DNA of 64,000 bases, taken from assembly GCA_007922305.1 (NCBI GenBank), contig ML677386.1:13807830-13871829 (forward strand). Reading direction: 5' to 3'. Below, one piece after another: positions 21,101-33,508 of this stretch; the stretch's first letter is position 1, and every line of letters begins with the position of its first letter. The notes below the pieces were generated by a model, which was not told where the DNA came from, did not search any database, and worked only from the letters and a program-made list of their open reading frames with translations. This stretch comes from Dermatemys mawii. Its lineage: Eukaryota; Chordata; Testudines; Dermatemydidae. Made by a program: the position numbers and the translations under genes.

Positions 21101-22672
21101 ACCTAGCTTTCATGTCACTAAAGCAAATATTCATACTCATAACACTCATAGTTTTTTATTATTTTTATGGAATGAGTTATATTAAATGTCTATCTAAAAG
21201 AAAGTTTGTAGCCTGTGCTCTAGGTCTACCGATGAGAAAAAAGTAGGCCTTGAGCTGTAGATCATCACATTTCAAGGTGGAGAAACACATAATTTACTAG
21301 GTGTAGAAACCCATAATTTCAGTTTTGTTTGCCACATACAACCAAAGACATACAGGGAGCCACCAAACTCTTTCCTAAGCTGCATAGAAAATTACCGAGC
21401 TTTATTTTACAGAATTTTGTGGTAACGAAACTCATATCTGCAATACATTTCATTACTCAAGTTGACCTTTAACTAATGTTTGAACAGTTATAGATATATA
21501 GATATATATATTGCCATCTTATTATAGTCTGATAATTAGAGTAGTGCAGTGCCCTCTAATTCACAAAGTATGAATGCAAGTAAGGAAGCTAGAGTTCATC
21601 ATAGACTCTATTATATAATGCTATTGGTTTTACTATGGAAAATTATTTTTTTACCAAAGTTAAGCTTCTTCTGAAAAGAAACTGTCACCATTGTTTACAT
21701 GATAGGAAGAGTTAAACCTCTTGGATTGTTTTCAGAGAAAAAATAAACAATTTGATGTGTGAACAGGCTTGAAAATATTATTTTACAGACATAATACATT
21801 ATGTATTTATATGCATACTAGAAAAGATTAATTTAGTTATATATTTACTTAAAGGAATATGCACTATAAAATATTCAAAATTTGACTGCATTGCAAATGC
21901 AATTCTAAACAAAGGGAAATCAGATTAATATTTCATGTTTGTTTTTACACTATATATGTATATATATGCCATATATATATATAATATGTTAGCACACACA
22001 TGTGTATATGTGGGCTAACATATTATATATACGTGCACAAAGACATATATATATATGTAAGAAAGGTGCAATACAAATTGACACAATCTGCCACAGCACT
22101 TCTTTTCACAAATAAAAAGAAAGTAATGGTTCACATATGATGGAGGAAAGTAGAGTCAGAAACATTGTAAAACTGTCAGTATTAGTGCAGACAGTCACGT
22201 AAACCTTCCTTATAGCAACAGGTGACTTCAGTGGCCCTACTCACAGATCTAGTGTTGCTCCTGTTAATTTCAGTGGTATAGGATTGGACCTCATTAGAGT
22301 AGATTAATGAAGTTTAAGACTACTGGAGCATCGAGAGTAAATTTTGCAGGATGGGACCCAAAAGCTGTCAAAATGGCAGACACTGTAAACTCCTTTCTGA
22401 GATAATATACACACACAGCATGATGTGGCTTTTATATGTGCTAGGGTTGCATACATTATTTATGTGACATAAATTTGATTAAAAGTTATATTATAACCTC
22501 AGAGGCTGTGAAAAATAAACTAATATCTGACTCAGTGGGCTGGTGGCAGGTATAACTGCAGCAAACAGTTACATTTTTCAATGGCATGATATAACTTCTT
22601 GTCGCAGCTATAGGGCAAAATGAAATTGCAGCCCTACTTATCTCTGACCTAAATCTAAAGGGATGTATTAAT
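21101..22672. other. Non-coding DNA downstream of CHRM3
   Basis: Very AT-rich, with TA dinucleotide runs at 21491-21510 and 21950-22060 and a perfect hairpin at 21977-22030. No gene seen. Confidence 0.5.
21977..22030. repeat. Perfect 17-bp inverted repeat
   Basis: The left arm ATATATAATATGTTAGC (21977-21993) pairs perfectly with 22014-22030 around a 20-base loop rich in CA/TG. Confidence 0.95.
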
Positions 22673-22760
22673 GGTCTGATTCTCAAAGGTGCTGAGCATG
22701 TGCAGTTTTCATTGACTTCAGTGGGATTTGTGGGCTCTAAGTATTCTGAAGAATCAGGTC
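22673..22760. repeat. Old palindromic interspersed repeat
   Basis: Begins GGTCTGATTCTCAAAGGTGC and ends GAAGAATCAGGTC, with central CATTGACTTCAGTGGGA. The ends are imperfect inverted repeats. Confidence 0.6.
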
Positions 22761-23149
22761 ATAACAGGGGAACAGCAATGTTGTGGAAAACAAGCATAGC
22801 CACGCACGCAGATGGGCCGAAGGAGTTGCTCCCCTTCATCTATTAACTTGCTAAAATCTCCAACTTTATTTTTTCTTTATAAGTAAATGTATTTTCTTGC
22901 TCTACGATAAGAAGGGCCCATGAAACATTTAGGCCATTATCAACCTTGTGCCTATAATAAATGAACATGTGAATCCAAGTACACTTGGTTCTCCTGTACA
23001 GGATGAAACATCAAAACAAAAAAGAAATCTATTTGTATCTTTTCCCCGGTCGGTAAGTTTAAATCTGTACACACAATCACACCACATACACTTATGGTGG
23101 GCATAGCTATGTGATATAATGCTCAGCTATGTGATAAATTGCATTTAAC
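22761..23149. other. Anonymous non-coding DNA
   Basis: No recognisable gene or repeat. Confidence 0.4.
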
Positions 23150-23480
23150 ATGCATCCTTGGCACCTCATCATATAGGGACAAATAATCTCATAAAGAGAG
23201 ATTGAAAAGACTGAAATGACTGCTTTCCTTAGAGAGGAGATAATAAGATGGATCATGATAGAAACATACAAAAAATTAATAGTATAAAGCTGGTAAATCG
23301 ACACTTCTGTTCTCTGTATCTCATAGCAAAGAGACACTCAATGAAAGTGAAAGGGGACAAATGTAAGAGTAATAGGAAATACTTTTTCCATGAAACACAT
23401 AATTAAACTGTGGAATGCATTGCCACAGGACACCATTGAGGCTGAAAGCTTAGCAAAATTTATATTAATATTTAGGTCTT
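23150..23480 (+). mobile_element. Old CR1 LINE remnant (3' part of reverse-transcriptase gene)
   Basis: Matches the order of a CR1-type 3' ORF2 tail: a GATCATGATAGAAACATAC block, GAAATACTTTTTCCATGAAAC, then a frame with LWNALPQDTIEAESLAKF near 23402-23460. That WNxLP tail is typical of CR1 ORF2 C-termini. It is strongly decayed, with no long open frame. Confidence 0.65.
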
Positions 23481-23542
23481 CCCTGTGTGACATATTCCAC
23501 TTGCTTCTAGCCCTGGAAGGTCCTAACTTGGAAATTATGGTC

Positions 23543-23567
23543 GTGTGTGTGTGTGTGTGTGTGTGTA
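23543..23567. repeat. (GT)n microsatellite
   Basis: About 12 GT units just downstream of the CR1 remnant. Confidence 0.95.
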
Positions 23568-24174
23568 TAGAAGAGCTATTGTAGTGATTTGTGGAGGTGC
23601 TTCAAATGTTGTGGTTCTTGTTTTTTAATGGTGAATATTTGAAGTCATTCAGTGGCTGGAATTTTTAGAATTAGTCTTTGTAGACATGGATTAGAAGATA
23701 GAGTACAGCAGGTGGACCTGTGGTTACAGGATCAGACTCCTGAGTCATCTCGGGATCCATATGTAAATCTGTGGTAGAGATCATCCCCGAATCAAGGTAT
23801 CACCAATGACAGATGCCACAATTTAAAATGCAAGATAAATGCTGTTTATTACATGGCTATCACCAGCATGTATGTGTATATTCATATCTATACAGAACAT
23901 TAATATTTATGCAGTGGATTTATATATAAAATTATACTGAAAAGTCAGCCAAAAAAGGAAGTTTACTTTGATACCTCATGTACTCTAACCTGACAGTAGA
24001 ACTGTGTTTATTTTTATTCTTTCACTTAGCTTGATAGAGAAGTTTCCTAGTCTGTCCGCGGCACACAGCTTTCAAAGTGGAGTCTCTTTTCCTCTGAAAC
24101 TGTGGTTTTCTGTATGTTATACAGGCTCTTTGGGATTTTCAGATATCTAAAGATAGAAGCCATGTCCCAGATTT

Positions 24175-24275
24175 GACCCATTCAGGTCTCACACCCATTT
24201 TACATTAGATTTAACTTATTTGACTCTACCAGAGGTACTCCAGATTTCCACCAGTGTGAGATCAGAATCAAGCCA
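24175..24275. repeat. Old palindromic interspersed repeat
   Basis: Ends in CAGTGTGAGATCAGAATCAAG with an internal ACTCCAGATTTCCACCAG block. It resembles the GTAAATC/GATTTAC palindromic family also seen near 37770-37840. Confidence 0.45.
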
Positions 24276-24356
24276 TGTATGTCTAAGAGCAGATTCTGCT
24301 TGGGATGGGATAGGTAAAAGAGGAAGTTGACTACATATGGGCGGGCCACCCGTTAC

Positions 24357-24484
24357 GGCCCTGATCCTACAAGCTGCTCTTTATAACCAAATTCCTGCAT
24401 GCATATTTTCTCTTGACAGCTTTAATAGGACTCAGCATGAGGGCAAGGGTCCATCCATGTGAACCAGCTTGCAGGTTCAGGGTC
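24357..24484. repeat. 128-bp palindromic interspersed repeat
   Basis: The left end GGCCCTGATCCTACAAGCTG and the right end CAGCTTGCAGGTTCAGGGTC are inverted repeats with 17 of 20 bases matching. A non-autonomous DNA element is likely. Confidence 0.65.
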
Positions 24485-25855
24485 TGCTGGGAAGCTGTAC
24501 ATCACTGCAATATTGTTTGTTTTAGATAACAGGTGTCGAGGTCATCTGAGCTTTAGTGGGTTTATCCATAGTCTCAACATTAAAAAAAAAGTGTCAGTGG
24601 GAATCTCTTGATCTTCACACTCTGCTGTATAAAAATCTCACTATCATTTGCTGGCCTCATGGATAGAGTTATGCACACTTTGAAAACCTTGCTTGCTTGC
24701 CTGTTCAAAGAAACATAGGGTGTGAGTTCAGATCATTCATCTTTTTCTTTAATACAATAAAACCTTCACTAGATTAACAAGGGTGTATGATTCAGGCTTC
24801 AGAGAAAGCTTATGAAAGCTTTATGGTGATAAAAACATTCAACTTATTTTCAGTAAGGAGACTGAAACCTAATATGCTTCTAGGCGAGTGAAGCTATACA
24901 GTTAATTTAACTTGGCAGAAATCTTGGAAGACAAACAAATGGTAAAAGTTTTTATAGAAGCTTAAATCCTTCATATGAATAAGAATAAACACATGTAAAG
25001 CAGTGCCCAAATAAGATCACTATATGATTGGCTTTGTAAGCCAGGTTCACCATTAGCTATGCCATACACATAAGAGATGGACATCCAAGTCAAGCCTTTT
25101 TGATCTGGTCCTTGTTTTATCAGCACAGCGCTTAATGACTGTACTATAATTCAAAAGATATTTTTTTCAGGCATTTCAAATTAAGTTTTTGATATTTGTT
25201 CCCTCCACTAAACAGTATTTCATGGTGTGGGTGAAATGAAGCTATACCTGTAAATCTGTGGTAAACATTAGTCACTTGGCTATGCTTAACAATAAAAAAA
25301 AAATACCCCAACACAACCCTGCTGAACACAGAGATTGTAATCCGGTTTGCAAGTTATTTAAAGGGGCACACCGGACATTTATTTTACATATGGATAGAAC
25401 ATGAGGATGTTAGTGCTGTCTTAGTGTAATGGAAATAAAGTCCAAAGGCCACATACTGACTCCTGGTCCAGCTGCAAACATGGTAGATCCTGCCGTCTGA
25501 GATATTGCTCTGCATGCAGGAATAACTGAGTAGTGTTGAGCCACTATGGTAACTCCTAACACAACTTCTAAATCTTCAGTATACGGATGTCTTAGAGAAG
25601 GGGTGTGTGGCTATGCTGAACTGGTGCAAAATGTAACAGACATAAGACTGCTTTTCTTTGTGCAGAGATCAGCCAGGGCTGTGGAGCGTAAGGGGGCCCT
25701 AACCCCTTTGTTGTTTTCCCCCTTCCGATCTCCTCCACTCTGCATTGCTTGGACACATCCCAGAATATGTGTCTAAGCAATAATATCTAATTCTTCATAC
25801 ACTGCACTTCCTTAATTTATTACTGTAGTTTTTCATTGTGATTCCATCCATTCCC

Positions 25856-25891
<36 letters not shown>

Positions 25892-28190
25892 CTCTCTCAC
25901 ACACACTCACACTCAGATTTATATACACTATATTTCAAAGTGCAAGTTTCCCGCATTACAACATCCCAAGACTTAGTCTGCCAAAATTAAATCAGGACAT
26001 GACCAGAAATCCACAAATTTGTTTACATTAATAGTGTTACAATAGTAAGTTATGTTCTCCAATTTTTAAAATACATTTTTAAAAAATACTCTGTTGTATA
26101 ATTTTTTTTAACTGGGCCTCTAAGCTACCATATATAGTTCATGAAGTTTTCCTTGTTGCTTTGTTAGATAGTTAAAACCTGCTATTTCACATCAATGATG
26201 CTGATGCAGCCAGAGAGAAATAAAAGAATGGGTGGTCATTTTAGCTTTTACTTCACTGGACTCCATTCTGAAGTCCTCACTGAATAGAACTGACATTTTG
26301 CCCAAATGTAGGATTTCAGAATAAGGCCCCAGTTTTTGCAAACTGTACGAGGGCAACCTAATGTACAAGGACAAACCTTGAGGGGAAAGTTATTTTATTT
26401 CAGCATTTAAGAAGAAAGAGTACAAATTGAAAAATTGATATGTAGTCATAAGTGGCCTTGTCTCTTAAAATTTTTCTATGTATCACCTTTGTCTTCAAGG
26501 AAACTGACATAGAAATGCTAGGAATAGTGGGTCAGAAATGCAGCCCTCTTGGGCGGTCATATTTTCATTTATCATCATGTGTGATAAATAACCCTTAGTC
26601 GGGCTAGCGCTTCCAGTCTTGAAGACGATGGGATTTTTGGATAGTCCAAAATCACTTCTGATTCGCTATAGATGATATTAAACAACTTCCATTTGCTGTA
26701 GAATTTGTTAGCCTAACCTGCTCTGAAAATACTCTGCCTGTGTGCAGAATGTTCTTTTTGTCATTCTGCCCATATGTGCAGATATATAGCCACTAATGTC
26801 AATTAAGGTCCTTTGAGAGACACTCTCAAATCAGTACAGCTACAGAGGGTATTTGTCCACATGTACTGTCAACATCTCATAAGGTTGGTGCACACATATG
26901 TTGGTCACTACCTTGAAAACTGAAATTGTATCATTAGAAAAGCACATTGCATACTCCACAAAACTTTCTTTTTTTACATGTTGCTACCACATCATTTTCA
27001 AGAGAACTGAGATTATTAAATGACTAGTCTTCTTTGTGCACTATTTATGCAATGTGTGAATTGATCTTTACAGTATCATAGAGGAGTTAAATTGAAAGCT
27101 AGATTTGCCTATTCACAGCTGTTCCCTGAAACTGTTTTCTCATACATATTAGGACAGACCACAGAAAACATTAATCATGGGAGGAAATAAAATATCTATG
27201 CAAAATTTAAAGATTTAAAAAGGATTTTTTTTTGTTTGGTTTGGTTGTTTGTTTTAAACTCTAATATACCACTAATGAAATTTAGTAAAAATCAAGCAGA
27301 TTTTGAACTCAGATAAAATTTTACTGTACTAGAAAGCTTTAGGGCTATAGCAAGTAAAAGTTATTAGAAGTCATTAAGGGAGGCAGACTGTCACAAAAAG
27401 TGTCTGAGAATTTATAAGTGTTTACTTTGCATGTTTTATTCTTAACTGAATTTCACCTACTCAGATGTTGGCTGTGGCCCAAATGCCTCTTTTCATTGGC
27501 CAGTCATAAAGTTAGCAGGCAAAACAGGTTTTCCCTCCCCCCCCCCCTCCCCAAGCACTTACCTGAACCTAAAATTGCCAACTTTTGTCTAAATCTGAAT
27601 TAGAAATGTTCTTCCATTGCTTTTGAGGTGCTGTGACAGTTGTGTGCATTTTGGAATTCAGGAGGCACTTTAGTGTGTGGACAGTGGTTGTGAAATAGAA
27701 TCTTAAACCTTTTGCTCCCAGATAGATATGTTGAATATTCAGTTAACAGCAACAGAGCTAAAACTGATGATAGCACAGGAATTTGATGAACATATTCAAT
27801 GTCCTCTGATATGTTTTTAAATTCTTAAAATCTGAGACCCTTCCATATTATACTTATGACTGTAGATCAAAGCTGGTTCTACAGACAATAATCTAAATCT
27901 ATGTTTGTGTAAATAAAACTTATTGTAAGATTTGAATATTTAAAATAAGTTTACATCCTTCAGATACTTTTTGTATGGCATGTCTGAGAAAGATTTTGAA
28001 TTACCTGGACACAAAATGATAAGGGTTGGTGCCTGTGAGAGTCTCTCAAGTAGAATCCACAACCAAGTTTTAAAACTCAGCCTAAGACTTTAGAGATACA
28101 AGAAATTAATTTAAATCTGCAGAATTAAGCCCACTATTGAATAAGTGGAGATGCTTCCACAAGGAAGAATGTCCTTTTAAAAATAGTATG
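24485..28190. other. Non-coding DNA
   Basis: AT-rich sequence with an AC microsatellite at 25858-25889 and a C-run at 27537-27552. I see no coding exon or RNA gene. Confidence 0.5.
25858..25889. repeat. (AC)n microsatellite
   Basis: About 16 AC units, followed by a degenerate CACACTC tail to about 25916. Confidence 0.95.
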
Positions 28191-28194
28191 AAGT

Positions 28195-28400
28195 ATTTTA
28201 AGACCTTAAGCATATGCTTAACTTTAGACGTGCATACTTCCCTTGCCCTCTGTAGGACTCCACATGTGCTGACAATTAAACACATGTTTAAACAGTTTGC
28301 TCAAGCAGGATCAGAGCGCTTAGCACTATTCAAAATCAGCCCCAGAAGGCTTAATCCAATTCCCATTGAAGTCAGCAGGAGACAGAACAGGCCATATGTT
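28195..28400. repeat. Old palindromic interspersed repeats (two overlapping units)
   Basis: CTTAAGCATATGCTTAACTT is mirrored by ACACATGTTTAAACAGTTTG and GCAGGATCAGAGCGCTTAG. A second block, AATCCAATTCCCATTGAAGT, follows. Both belong to the recurring palindromic class in this window. Confidence 0.5.
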
Positions 28401-31400
28401 GCCTTTGTCTGGAGTAATTAAGCATCCTGATACCTTCATTTAATAAATGTGGGTCTGTATTTTAACTGCTTGATGAATCCACTTGTTTGGAGATTTCTTC
28501 AGCCAGCAGCTATGGGTCTGAAATAAATGGCACTAATGGAAGATGAAAAATAATTCAGGAGGCTATGAAACTGAAATAGGCCTGTATCTATTGCCTATTA
28601 ACAAGCACCTTCCCTGCCTGTATATAAAGTGTGTGTGTATATGTACCTATGTGTACACACACAATGTTTTTAAACATTAACCATGTTTGGTTTTGTTATG
28701 ATGCTTAACTGTAGAAGAACTGATCTGGCAGTTAAATACAGCACTGCCTTACTGTATGTCTAAGGTAAATGTTATAATAAAGAAAAATCCCAGTTCACAT
28801 TGAACACATTTTAAAAACAACAACACATATCAGTGGAAGACTAGAGATTCTCAAAGATTATATACAGTTATTTGCCTCAGTGGTAACGTTTCAGAGTAAC
28901 TCTGCTTCTTCTAGCTAGTAAAAATAGCAACAACATGAAAAGGTTGACTATGCAGGATATTTTCTGAGATACTATTTTACAAAAGTATTCCATGTTCCCC
29001 TTTAAATCAGCAATAGTTCACTAATCCATGGAGAGAGGTTGGGTGCTGAATTAATAGTAAAATGATGATGCAGCTTCCCAAGATCAAATGCATTGCCAGC
29101 AATCCACAATTCTCCAGGGTTTTAAATACCCAGCTTGCAGCTCCTCAGGTAACCTGAATTGTTATAGCTCCATTGAATGTGCCCCAGACTGAGAATCAGT
29201 CCCCCTGACGTGTGCTGTAGAGACTTGGCTTGCTCTAACTATCACAGAGGAACACTGTTCTCACAACAGACTCTTTTCTCCTGCCAAGTTATTTTTATTA
29301 CTATTTTTTAAGCCCACATTGAAATCTGATTAGGTGGCACCTTCCCAGGTGGAACTTTTCTAGCTGAAACATTGTAATCTACAAACTGCATTTACCGTGA
29401 ATAGCCCTGGTAACAACAGCATTAATAAAAGATGATAATTTCATTTCTTGAGTTGCTGCTCACTGCACTGCTTGCTTGTTAAGATAAAAAATGAATGATT
29501 TAATATTAAACTCATATCTGATTGTACTATACATTATGTGCCATACAGTTGGTGATGTAAGGTTTACATAACTGCTAGGTGCTGTTTCAGCATTTGAAAT
29601 GTATTTCCATTTTCTCTTTTCCTTTCTAAAGCTGAGAGCATAGAATACAGACTGAGCAATAGGCAATCTGAAACTGTTTTGTATCAAGGTAATTTTATAT
29701 TAGAGGCTGCAAGAGTTGTAAACAATCGTGAAAAGTCCATTAGAAGTTACGAGTCAAAGATTAAAATCTTCACCATGTAGATCCCTCTTTCATACATTTT
29801 TGGAGGAACCTCTTTCCCCTGTCCTCCTTCTAGGATCAGTATGTAGAAGTAGATCTGTACTGGTGCCCATTTGCATGCTACAGTCCAACTTTAGATGCCA
29901 GAACTTCACTTCATGAAACTCTTGTTTCTCTAATGAATTTCACCGATTGTACAGATACTCCACCCTTGGTAGAGAATGCTAGCCAGTTCTGGGGGCTGGA
30001 TCTAAACTTCACTCCAATAGACCTCTGGAGTGCAAATTTTTACACTAATCCACAGAGTGAATGCTGCCAGGCATTCCCCTCCCCACAGCTTGTGACTGAA
30101 TAAGTGGTCAATTATCCTATTCAGTTGAATGATAAACTCTCACATCATCCATTATTCCCATTAAAATTAGGAAATAATGGATATAAGAGACTGCTCACCC
30201 CTTATCCCTTGACAAATTGCCACTCACTTAGCTGATGCATGTGTGCCTGTATTTGTCAAAGGAGGTATTTTTGAGTGCCACTATCCTATTCTGAGAGAGG
30301 CTAACGTTAATTCACACAGAAATATCATTGGCTTTTTTTTTTCCACCACCAACTCCCAATGGCTAGTTTAATGCTGTCACTTCTGACTGTACTAGAGTCT
30401 TCCTGCATTTTGGACTATTGATTAATCTTACCCTCACATGTGCCGGTTTGTTCAAACACCTTCCTTTCTCTTTGTTTCCTGCACAATGGCTTGTAAATCT
30501 ATAAGCTTCAGCCCTTTACCACATAATATTGAGATTTAGCCAGTATTTGCTGCGTACAGTCTCTCTTCGAGTCAGATTGGACCCTTACCTTGTTAAGCTA
30601 CCACAAAGCTACATATTGTTCTTAGGCAGTGCTCTTTCACCTTTATAAAATTTAATAAAAATAAACATGACTAAAATATTGAGGCATTAAAAATTTCCTA
30701 TTCATATTATTTCCCACCATTTAAAGCAGTTTTAGCAAATATATTTTTCTATTAAGAGCAAATGCTTCAAAATGGATGGCCATGGCTAGCGCTGTAGCTT
30801 ATAATGAGCTCTAATACAAAATAGATACTCTTCAAATATTTTATTAAATAATGTTAGCTAATTCATCTTGGCTGAATAGACTTAAATTAGCTGTTAATCC
30901 ACACTCAAACTCTCATTAGCATCAATAGGTGTTCAGGCAGGACCAGCTCAAATAGTCTATCCTTAGAGGAAGGGTAAATAATATTTGGATTTTTTATTTC
31001 CAGTTAAAAAAAATGAGTCAAGTTCCCTCAAGTGTTAACCCTGAAAACCTGTTCTGTGCCCTCAGGGAATTTCCTTTCATTACTCCAGTGCAGTAAAACA
31101 GCATACAGCAGCACAAATTTCACTCATACAGTATATAGATGTATAAGACTAAACAGTGAAAACACATATTGTAAATGATGTGATGGAGTGAAATTGTATA
31201 TATATATTTCAAGTCTTCAGAATAGTTGAAGTTTTAACTTATTTCAAGTTTTTAAGTTGAAATCTATTCATATTTGGAAATTTTGTACAAGCTTGTAAAG
31301 TTAAATACTATGTCACCTGTAATTTATTTTGTTGCCATATATTGACACATGCTCATTTATATATGAAGTGTATTGTTTATCAATTGCTTCTAAGGCAGCA

Positions 31401-31799
31401 ATAAAAACATGAAAATTGTTCTCCTTTTCCTGTCACAGATGCGTCACCTTATATCATTGGGCCCAGCGTTGCTGACTGTAGAAGAAAATCTTCCAGTTTT
31501 TTTCCTACTTTGTTTCTTTTTAAGAAACAATTTGAGCTGATGTTTTTAAAGGCATGTTCTCTTAGTCAAATAAGTGGCCCAATCTTGGTTCCATTATAGA
31601 TACTGGGAACTACATTAACAACTCCAAAGGGAGCATGATTGTACCCTAGCTTACTTGTACATCACCCTGTTTCCCTGACTCTTAAAAAAATCTCAGTGAC
31701 TTTGAGACTACAGAGTAACTTTGCCAACTGTCCTGAGCAAGGCTGGGGAGAGGGGAGTGGGGTGGGAGGGTGGGGGTGGACTTAGCTGTATTGCTCTTG
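28401..31799. other. Non-coding DNA
   Basis: AT-rich, with no gene seen. The only notable feature is a G-run cluster at 31745-31776. Confidence 0.5.
31745..31776 (+). other. Potential G-quadruplex
   Basis: Six runs of three to five G within 32 bases on the plus strand, separated by one to three bases, in an otherwise AT-rich region. Confidence 0.7.
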
Positions 31800-32165
31800 G
31801 AGAAGTGCACATAACAGCTTTTTTCAGGGGGTCACCCAAGACAAATTTAAAAAAACAGTGAACCAAAAAATTGTTTCAAATGGAACACATATTTCGTTTT
31901 TGATTTTTTTAACCTGTTACATTTTTGTTGTAGAACTGAAGTAAATTTCAAAACAATAAATTGTTTTGATGCAAAAAAGTCAAAACATTTCAAAAATAGC
32001 AGGAAAAAAAATCACTTATTTACTTATTTATTTTGCAGGGGGCGGGAGGGAAGATTTTGGAAGGATTTCTTAGCTGACCAAAACAATTCAAGCAACTCAT
32101 AGAATGTTTTGGTTGACCTATGTCTGCATTTTTTCAGTGAATTTTTTTTCAACCCAGTGATTTTG
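31800..32165. mobile_element. AT-rich inverted-repeat element, decayed copy
   Basis: Contains mirrored AAAACATTTC and TTTGTTGTAGAAC-type words and the TTTTTCAGTGAATTTTTTTT block shared with the other AT-rich elements here. The ends are not clear. Confidence 0.4.
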
Positions 32166-32677
32166 CCTAGCCTGTCTCAGAAGCAGTCCAGAGAATGAAG
32201 CGACACTTTTACACCACTTCTACACATGGAGCTTGGCACTGAGAGTCTCAGCTTGTTTACACAGCACCCAGGCTAGTTCTGCTGGAGCTAAAGTGGGGCC
32301 CAAGCCACTGCACATGCTACATTGGAGGAGCTAGTGCAAGTATGTGTACGCATGTTGTGATTCTCTTAATTTGCAGCTCTAAGTGCTGACATTGCCATAG
32401 AGACAAAGCTGCTTCCCACTTACTTTGGGGAAGGAGTAACTTATTTCAACCCTTTTTGAGGAGAAGCTTATCCCTCCCTTGTTTTACACTGCAACTCTGA
32501 CTAGTGAGCAGGGATGCAGCTGGGACCGTTCCCACTCCCCACCCACTTACTTGCAATGGGGAAGTTCCGGTGTGTGGTCCCTGTTCTCCCCTCCACACAG
32601 TGGGAGTCAGAGTCAGAGCAGGGCCAAGTCGTGGAGTAAAAGCTGAGTAAGGGTGTCACAATCTAGGCCTAAATAGA
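32166..32677. other. Anonymous non-coding DNA, moderately GC-rich
   Basis: Possibly an old DNA-element fragment around 32240-32350 (GTTTACACAGCACCCAGGC), but the boundaries are not visible. Confidence 0.35.
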
Positions 32678-33010
32678 GCTGGGCACATTTTTTTTCAGTG
32701 AATAGTAAATTTACCATAATGCACTTTCGAGGCAACAGAAATAATTCCTAAAGTTGGGTCATATGCAGCCAATAACTTTGGCTGAATAAATATAAGGATT
32801 TTTTTTTAATGTCAAAATGGTTTATTATTTGAAATGAACCATTCTGACATTTTGTTTAGAAACAAGCTCTTTTTTCTAAAGGTCATTTTGTTCAATACAA
32901 ATGAAATGTGGGTTTTAGTTTCAGCAGGTAAAAAATGGGGAAAAAACCAGTTTGGGTTTGAAAGGAAACATTTTTTTTTCATTGTGGCCACTGAACTCCC
33001 GCTCCCTTCC
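32678..33010. mobile_element. AT-rich inverted-repeat element, AGAGCTGGG end
   Basis: Starts AGAGCTGGGCAC like the element at 3310. The interior is GTCAAAATGG/CCATTCTGAC mirrored AT-rich sequence. The right end is decayed. Confidence 0.5.
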
Positions 33011-33262
33011 CCCAAAAAATCAATTGTTTACTCAGTTTTAGTCCTAAATATTTATAAAGCTATTTAAAGATAACAGGCCAAATCCAGCTATTCTTACTTC
33101 CTCATTGACTTCAGCTGGAAGATTGGGGTGAGCAGTATTTGGTGCAATATACATATACTACATGTGCCAAAACTATGTTAAAAGACCATTATTAAGGTTG
33201 CAAGATCAGGGAGGAGTGGAAAAAACAGCATGTGATCAAATAATTAAAGTCTGTCCCCTAAT

Positions 33263-33508
33263 GCAGGGATCTGCAACCTCTGGCACGTGACCCATCTGGG
33301 AAATCCGCTGGCAGGCCGGGATGGTTTGTTCACCTGCAGCATCTACAGGTTCGGCCGATCGCAGCTCCCACTGGCCATGGTTTGCCATTCCAGGCCAATG
33401 AGGGGGCTGCGGGAAACGGTGGCCAGCACATCCCTCAGCCTGGGCCTCTTCCCACAGCCCCCATTGACCAAACACAGCAAACCACAGCCGACCCTGTCAA
33501 CAAACATG
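33263..33508. mobile_element. Foldback hAT-type element, truncated
   Basis: Starts GCAGGGATCTGCAACCTCTGG, a typical hAT end. The inner blocks GGTTCGGCCGATCGCAGCTC and GCCCCCATTGACC are the two sides of a palindromic turtle element I recall. The right end is missing where CR1 sequence starts. Confidence 0.55.
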
